Shown piece by piece: positions 58,678 through 64,000 of a stretch of DNA of 64,000 nt (the stretch's first letter is position 1; each line of letters begins with the position of its first letter). The notes beneath the pieces were generated by a model. The model made no database searches. It was not told the DNA's origin and was given only the letters and a program-made list of their open reading frames with translations. The DNA comes from Oasisia sp. SBJ-2009 (lineage: Eukaryota > Annelida > Polychaeta > Sabellida > Siboglinidae), in assembly GCA_964017155.1 (NCBI GenBank), contig OZ024867.1, positions 23,384,520-23,448,519 of the forward strand, in the 5' to 3' direction. A program made the translations under genes and the position numbers.

Positions 58678-59035
58678 TATGTTGGAGCTGTGGTTGTCTT
58701 AGTGGAGCCATGGATGTATACTATGGATATTACTATAGCCTTGACTATATATTGGAGCCCTGAATGAATAGTATAGCCCTGGCTGTATACTTGGGCTTTG
58801 GTTGTATATTGGAAACCTGGCTATACACTGGAGTCTGGGTTGTGCATTGGAGCCATGACTATGTGTTGGAGCCCTGGCTGTATAGTGGAGCCTTTGTTTT
58901 ATATGTGAGCTGTAGCTGTGCATTGAGTCCTGGCTATATACTGGAGCCTTGGTTGTATATTGGAGCTGTAGCTGTGTGTTGGAGTCCTGGCTGTATAGGG
59001 GAGCCTTGGTTGTATATTGGAGCTGTGACTGTGTA
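58678..59035. repeat. 19-bp satellite, diverged block
   Basis: Diverged monomers (TTGGAGCCCTGAATGAATAG, TTGGAGCTGTAGCTGTGTG). They are preceded by a short TA run at about 58,662-58,680 and cut at 59,036 by a MITE. Confidence 0.9.
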
Positions 59036-59698
59036 TAGGGCCCGTAAGTGTGTCACGATAAATGGTGTGACTCCGCGCGATTGGAGCTGATTTTGGGACT
59101 GGTCATTAGAATAATATTCGATGGATGACAGTTGTAACTTCCGACTGATGAATATTAGGAAAATCAGGACATAAATATCTTGTGTTATACCTTTCTTATC
59201 TTTAATGTCCGATTTAATATTGAGTTTACCACACTATCATAGACATAGCGATTTTTTACGGGTTTTGCATATTATATAGCTGTACGTTGTGGTTTCGATA
59301 AGCACTTATATCTGACAAGTTGTCTAAATGCACATAATCATAACACATTTATGCGTTTGCCTCAAACAGGTTGTACTGCGTGTAAAATGGCACTTTTCAG
59401 GATTAGTCAAGATCGCCGAACACAAGCACAAGCCGGCGTTGCCATGGCAACCATCATTATAATCGATTAAAATTCATGATTTCCGTGATCATTGTCACCG
59501 GCAAAGTGTGCAACTGCTTCTACTTGTAATAATCCTTCGGACAGTGTAACTAAAATAATTAGACTGGTACAGTTCGATTATTACAACCAAAAACAAAACA
59601 AAGTCCTATACGTTAACATGGAGAATATGGACTTTCTGCCCCCAACTGCTCCCAGCATCGTTTTTGCTCATGAGACTTACACGCCCTATTGGATTCCT
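59036..59698. mobile_element. 0.66-kb MITE with TAGGGC termini
   Basis: The left end is TAGGGCCCGTAAGTGTGTC. The complement of the right end is TAGGGCGTGTAAGTCTC, giving imperfect inverted ends of about 17 bp. The satellite on either side joins cleanly (GACTGTGTA before, TTGGATTCCTGGCTGTATA after), matching uninterrupted monomers GTGTATTGGAGTCC at about 59,796 and 59,852. The duplication at the target is TA or TAT. There is no transposase. A short plus-strand frame (59,492-59,794) runs out into satellite and has no domain. Confidence 0.82.
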
Positions 59699-60335
59699 GG
59701 CTGTATAGGGGACCCTTGGTGGTATATTGGAGCTGTGACTGTGTGTTGGAGTCCTGGCTGTATAGGGAGCCTTGGTTGTATATTTGAGCTGTGACTGTGT
59801 ATTGGAGTCCTGGCTGTATAGGGGAGCCTTGGTTGTATGTTGGAGCTGTGACTGTGTATTGGAGTCCTGGCTGTATAGGGGAGGGTTGGTTGTATATTGG
59901 AGCTGTAGCTGTGTGTTGGAGTCCTGGCTGTATAGGGGAGCCTTGGTTGTATATTGGAGCTGTAGCTGTGTGTTGGAGTCCTGGCTGTATAGGGGAGCCT
60001 TGGTTGTATATTGGAGCTGTGACTGTGTGTTGGAGTCCTGGCTATATACTGGAGCCTTGGATGTATATTGGAGCTATGGCTGTGTGTTAGAGCCCTGGCT
60101 GTATATGGGAGCCTTGGTTGTATATTGGAGCTGTAGCTGTGTGTTAGAGCCCTGGCTGTATAGGGGAGCCTTGGTTGTATATTGGAGCTGTGGCTGTGTG
60201 TTGGAGTCCTGGCTATATACTGGAGCCTTGGATGTATATTGGAGCTATGGCTGTGTGTTAGAGCCCTGGCTGTATATGGGAGCCTTGGTTGTATATTGGA
60301 GCTGTGGCTGTGTGTTGGAGTCCTGGATTTTATGC
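59699..60335. repeat. 19-bp satellite with 57-bp higher-order unit
   Basis: Three monomers make a regular 57-bp unit: GGGGAGCCTTGGTTGTATA, TTGGAGCTGT(A/G)(A/G)CTGTGTG, TTGGAGTCCTGGCTGTATA. It repeats about 11 times. 57 is 19 codons, so long frames arise on both strands. Confidence 0.95.
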
Positions 60336-60780
60336 CATATTTCTTCTGCAGAGGTTTTGCAGCAGCCACTATAAATTGATTCTTATGTTGTGAAGCTGGG
60401 CCATCAGACCCAATCAACATTTTCTTCACAGTTTCGCTGAGGTTTCTTCCAGAAGATGATTCATGTAACTGTATGCAATGGCTGCATCCTTGGATTGGGT
60501 TTGGTTGTCTGAGGTGAGGACAATTGGGTGTAGTGCTCCCTCATATCACAATACAGCAGTGAAGAGACTGACCCGTGCTTGTTGACAGTGAGCACTTTGT
60601 GGTTTGTTCTGGAACACACAGGTATAGTGTTCTAATAAATCCACCCCAGGTGGTTTTATGATCAGATACAGAGTGTTCATCACCTGCTGCAAGTCGCTGT
60701 CTGTTGTTTGACTCTGCCTGCTTCTGCTTAATGAAGCAGTTCTCCATGATTTTGGGTATAATGCTGTATATGTGATCCAT
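60336..60780 (-). pseudogene. gene remnant copy e (full type)
   Basis: Minus-strand segments: MDHIYSIIPKIMENCFIKQK, then RLAAGDEHSVSD, CVPEQTTKCSLS (decayed F-Q-N-K-L-Q-x-A-H region), TAVL-TGA-YEGALHPIVLTSDNQ, then KKMLIGSDGPASQHKNQFIV and AAKPLQ, then the 19-bp array. This is the clearest copy of the SDGPASQxKN box. From 60,561 to the leader it appears identical to copy g at an offset of 2,107 bases. Confidence 0.78.
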
Positions 60781-61126
60781 CAGATCATCAGATCAGATGG
60801 ATCACAGTTTCAGTAGCAAGGCAGATTTGAATGTCACAAGATTAAAAACATACCAGCCAGCAACGTTCTAATGATGACATTCGGCAAGGATCAAATTGGC
60901 ATGGCAGCCTTTGTGAGTTTGAAATTGTGCTTCAGTTCCCATGAAAGTAATGTTACATACAGTTTATATCATCTCCCATTGGTTCTTACCCACCATTTTT
61001 GAATGTTTTTCTGTAGATTAATCCATTCACTACCAGCATTTATGCAGTTTTAAATATGCACCTGTCCACAGTTTCAAAGTGGATATTTGTGTCTTTATGT
61101 CTCTGTGTGTGCCGTATACACATTCC
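60781..61126. repeat. conserved leader, copy 4
   Basis: GATCAGATGGATCACAG, AACGTTCTAATGATGACATT, CATGAAAGTAATGTTACATA, GTAGATTAATCCATTCACTA and TTTCAAAGTGGATATTTGTG precede array 4. It looks identical by eye to copy 5 up to the word GTCCACA. Confidence 0.88.
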
Positions 61127-61671
61127 AGTCTAAGTAGACACATACCAGTCTAAATGGACACATACCAGTCTAAGTAGACACATACCAGTCTAAATGGACA
61201 CATACCAGTCTAAGTAGACACATATCAATCTAAATGGCCACATACCAGTCTAAGTAGACACATACCAATCTAAATGGACACATGCCAGTCTAAGTAGACA
61301 CACACAAGTCTAAATGGACACATACCAGTCTAAATGGACACCTACCAGTCTAAGTAGACACATACCAGTCTAAATGGACACATGCCAGTCTAAGTAGACA
61401 CATACCAGTCTAAGTGGACACATACCAGTCTTAGTGGACACATACCAGTCTAAGTGGACACATACCAGTCTAAATGGACACATGCCAGTCTAAGTAGACA
61501 CATACCAGTCTAAATGGACACATACCAGTCAAAATGGACACATGCCAGTCTAAATGGACAGATACCAGTCTAAGTAGATACATACCAGTCTAAGTAGACA
61601 CATGCCAGTCTAAGTAGACACTTACCAGTCTAAGTGGACACATATCAGTCTAAGTACTTGCACTGGTATAT
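61127..61671. repeat. 20-bp satellite array 4
   Basis: About 26 copies, alternating TAGACACAT and AATGGACACAT forms. There is no trailer here: after CTAAGTACTTGCACTGG the 19-bp satellite starts at once (CAGCCTTGGTTGTATATTG). Confidence 0.95.
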
Positions 61672-61889
61672 ACCAGCCTTGGTTGTATATTGGAGCTGTG
61701 CATGGCTGTGTATTGAAGCCCCGGATGTATGTTATAGCCCTGGCTGTAAATTGGAACCCTGGCTGTTTACTACAGCCCTGGTTGTAAATTGGAGCTGTGC
61801 ATGGCTGTGTATTGAAGCCCTGGATGTATATTATAGCTATGGCTGTAAATTGGAACCCTGGCTGTTTATTAAAGCCTTGGTTGTATATT
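61672..61889. repeat. 19-bp satellite, short block
   Basis: Two 99-bp units (AGCTGTGCATGGCTGTGTAT twice), ending at the GAGCTTAAGTTGTG junction. Confidence 0.92.
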
Positions 61890-62240
61890 GGAGCTTAAGT
61901 TGTGAAGCTGGGCTGTCAAACCCAATTGACAATTTCTTCACAGTTTCTCTAAAATGTCTTCTAGAAGATGATTAATTTTATCTAACTATATGCAATGGCT
62001 GCATCCTTGGATTGGGTTTGGTAGTCTGAGATGAGGACAATTGGGTGTAGTGCTCCCTCATATCACAATGCAGCAGTGAAGAGACTGACCTGTGCTTGTT
62101 GACAGTGAGCACTTTGTAATTTGTCCTGAAACACACGGGTAGTTTTCTATGAAATCCACCCATTTAAGACTTAATTTCACCTGCTGCAAGTAGGTGTCTG
62201 TTGTTCTACTCTGCCTGCTTCTGCTTAATGAAGCAGTTCT
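61890..62240 (-). pseudogene. gene remnant copy f (truncated both ends)
   Basis: Paralogue of copy c with the same two fused junctions: satellite to GAGCTTAAGTTGTG, and TTCTCCAAGAAACTG to satellite. It retains the TGA after TAVL (ATATCACAATGCAGCAG on plus) and the HPIV region. Confidence 0.7.
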
Positions 62241-62481
62241 CCAAGAAACTGTTTACTGCAGCCTTGGTTGTATATTGGAGCTGTGCATGGCTGTGTATTG
62301 AAGCCCAAGATGTATGTTATAGCTATGGCTGTAAATTGAAGCCCTCGCTGTTTACTGCAGCCTTGGTTGTATATTGGACTTGTGCATGGCTGTGTATTAA
62401 AGCCCTGGACGTATATTATAGCCCTGGATGTAAATTGGAACCCTGGCTGTTTACTGGAGCCTTGGTTGTATATTGTATATT
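62241..62481. repeat. 19-bp satellite, short block
   Basis: Two 99-bp units between copies f and g, with TTGTATATTGTATATTGGAG at the end (one partial monomer duplicated). Confidence 0.92.
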
Positions 62482-62887
62482 GGAGCTTAAGTTGTGAAGC
62501 TTGGCTGTCAAACCCAATCGACACTTTCTTCATAGTTTCTCTGAAATTTATTCTAGAAGATGATTAATTTGATGTAACTACGCAATGGCTGCATCCTTGG
62601 ATTGGATTTGGTTGTCTGAGGTGAGGATATTTGGGTGTAGTGCTCCCTCTTATCACAATTCAGCAGTGAAGAGACTGACCCGTGCTTGTTGACAGTGAGC
62701 ACTTTGTGGTTTGTTCTGGAACACACAGGTATAGTGTTCTAATAAATCCACCCCAGGTGGTTTTATGATCAGATACAGAGTGTTCATCACCTGCTGCAAG
62801 TCGCTGTCTGTTGTTTGACTCTGCCTGCTTCTGCTTAATGAAGCAGTTCTCCATGATTTTGGGTATAATGCTGTATATGTGATCCAT
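62482..62887 (-). pseudogene. gene remnant copy g
   Basis: Starts at the GAGCTTAAGTTGTG junction (truncated type) but keeps the upstream MENCFIKQKQAES and RLAAGDEHSVSD parts. Its TGA is followed by TAA (plus strand CTCTTATCACAATTC), so it has an extra stop. From 62,668 it appears identical to copy e. Confidence 0.75.
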
Positions 62888-63230
62888 CAGATCATCAGAT
62901 CAGATGGATCACAGTTTCAGTAGCAAGGCAGATTTGAATGTCACAAGATTAAAAACATACCAGCCAGCAACGTTCTAATGATGACATTCGGCAAGGATCA
63001 AATTGGCATGGCAGCCTTTGTGAGTTTGAAATTGTGCTTCAGTTCCCATGAAAGTAATGTTACATACAGTTTATATCATCTCCCATTGGTTCTTACCCAC
63101 CATTTTTGAATGTTTTTCTGTAGATTAATCCATTCACTACCAGCATTTATGCAGTTTTAAATATGCACCTGTCCACATATTCAAAGTGGATACATGTGTC
63201 TTTATGTCTCTGTGTGTGCCATACACACAT
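62888..63230. repeat. conserved leader, copy 5
   Basis: Same words as copy 4 through CACCTGTCCACA at 63,177, then slightly different (TATTCAAAGTGGATACATG), leading to array 5. Confidence 0.88.
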
Positions 63231-64000
63231 TCCAGTCTAAGTAGACACATACCAGTCTAAATGGACACATACAAGTCTAAGTAGACACATACTAGTCTAA
63301 ATGGACACGTACCAGTCTAAGTAGACACATACCAGTCTAAATGGACACATACCAGTCTAAATGGACACATACCAGTCTAAGTAGACACATATAAATTTAA
63401 AGGGCCACATGCCAGTCTAAGTGGACACATACCAGTCTAAGTGGACACATACCAGTCTAAGTAGACACATAACAGTCTAAGTGGACACATACCAGTCTAA
63501 GTGGACACATGCCAGTCTAAGTGGACACATACCAGTATAAGTGGACACATACCAGTCTAAGTGGACACATACCAGTCTAAGTAGACACATACCAGTCTAA
63601 GTGGACACATACCAGTCTAAGTGGACACATACCAGTCTAAGTAGACACATGCCAGTCTAAGTGGACACATACCAGTCTAAGTGGACACATACCAGTCTAA
63701 GTAGACACATACCAGTCTAAGTAGACACATACCAGTCTAAGTAGACACATACTAGTCTAAATGGACACGTACCAGTCTAAGTAGACACATATAAATTTAA
63801 AGGGCCACATACCAGTCTAAATGGACACATGCCAGTCTAAGTGGACACCTACCAGTCTAAGTGGACACATACCAGTCTAAGTAGACACATACCAGTCTAA
63901 GTGGACACATACCAGTCTAAGTGGACACATACCAGTCTAAGTGGACACATTCCAGTCTAAGTGGACACCTACCAGTCTAAGTAGACACCTACCAGTCTAA
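63231..64000. repeat. 20-bp satellite array 5, running off the window
   Basis: About 38 copies to the window's end. The irregular stretch ACACATATAAATTTAAAGGG occurs twice (63,384 and 63,784, 400 bp apart), showing an internal duplication of 20 monomers. Confidence 0.96.

Overview
This window looks like gene-poor, repeat-dominated nuclear DNA from an animal. It has no operons or ribosome-binding sites and no long host open reading frame. It does have long (TG)n and (TA)n microsatellites, decayed non-LTR retrotransposons, elements with inverted terminal repeats, and about 25 kb of tandem satellite. The two decayed protein families I recognise are, as I remember them, common in predicted proteomes of aquatic invertebrates. 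A marine lophotrochozoan such as a mollusc is my best guess, at low confidence. Nothing in the window reads as an intact host gene, and every long open frame inside a tandem array is a by-product of the array.

Region by region. 1-12.8 kb is mostly AT-rich unique DNA, broken by microsatellites, a 34-bp pyrimidine minisatellite (2.8-3.3 kb), a second and unrelated 34-bp array carrying TACGTCA (5.6-5.9 kb), a 760-bp compound array that changes from CCCGG to CCGA to CCAA (5.9-6.7 kb), and an in-frame 51-bp repeat (7.5-7.85 kb). 12.8-13.4 kb is the 3' end of a LINE that finishes in a 10-bp tandem tail. 14.2-14.7 kb is a MITE. 17.7-21.5 kb is an element with inverted repeats of about 290 bp, enclosing a broken minus-strand gene. 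That gene has a 'HPGMM...NYARYL' domain, a FEN1/XPG-like nuclease domain and a cysteine-rich CXC tail.

22.7-39.7 kb is one 17-kb satellite field made of three subfamilies (35 bp, 43/46 bp, 45 bp). All three derive from one monomer that survives in degenerate form at the edges. The field contains higher-order repeats, including a 2,875-bp tandem duplication, and two copies of a 140-146-bp mobile repeat.

41.6-64.0 kb is a composite unit repeated about five times. Each unit holds a 19-bp array, decayed minus-strand coding segments of a conserved multi-copy gene (signatures DFxENY, HPIVL and SDGPASQ), a conserved leader of 150-400 bp, and a 20-bp array. All seven copies of the main coding segment share the same TGA stop, so the unit appears to have spread after the gene was dead. 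Later insertions interrupt the units: two LINE fragments, a 3.4-kb inverted-repeat element, a 0.66-kb MITE and an unclassified 0.5-kb segment. For several of these, unoccupied paralogous sites in the same window fix the junctions.

No gene in the window can be shown to work with another. The functional content, if any, is that of transposable elements and satellites. All coordinates and identities were read by eye.
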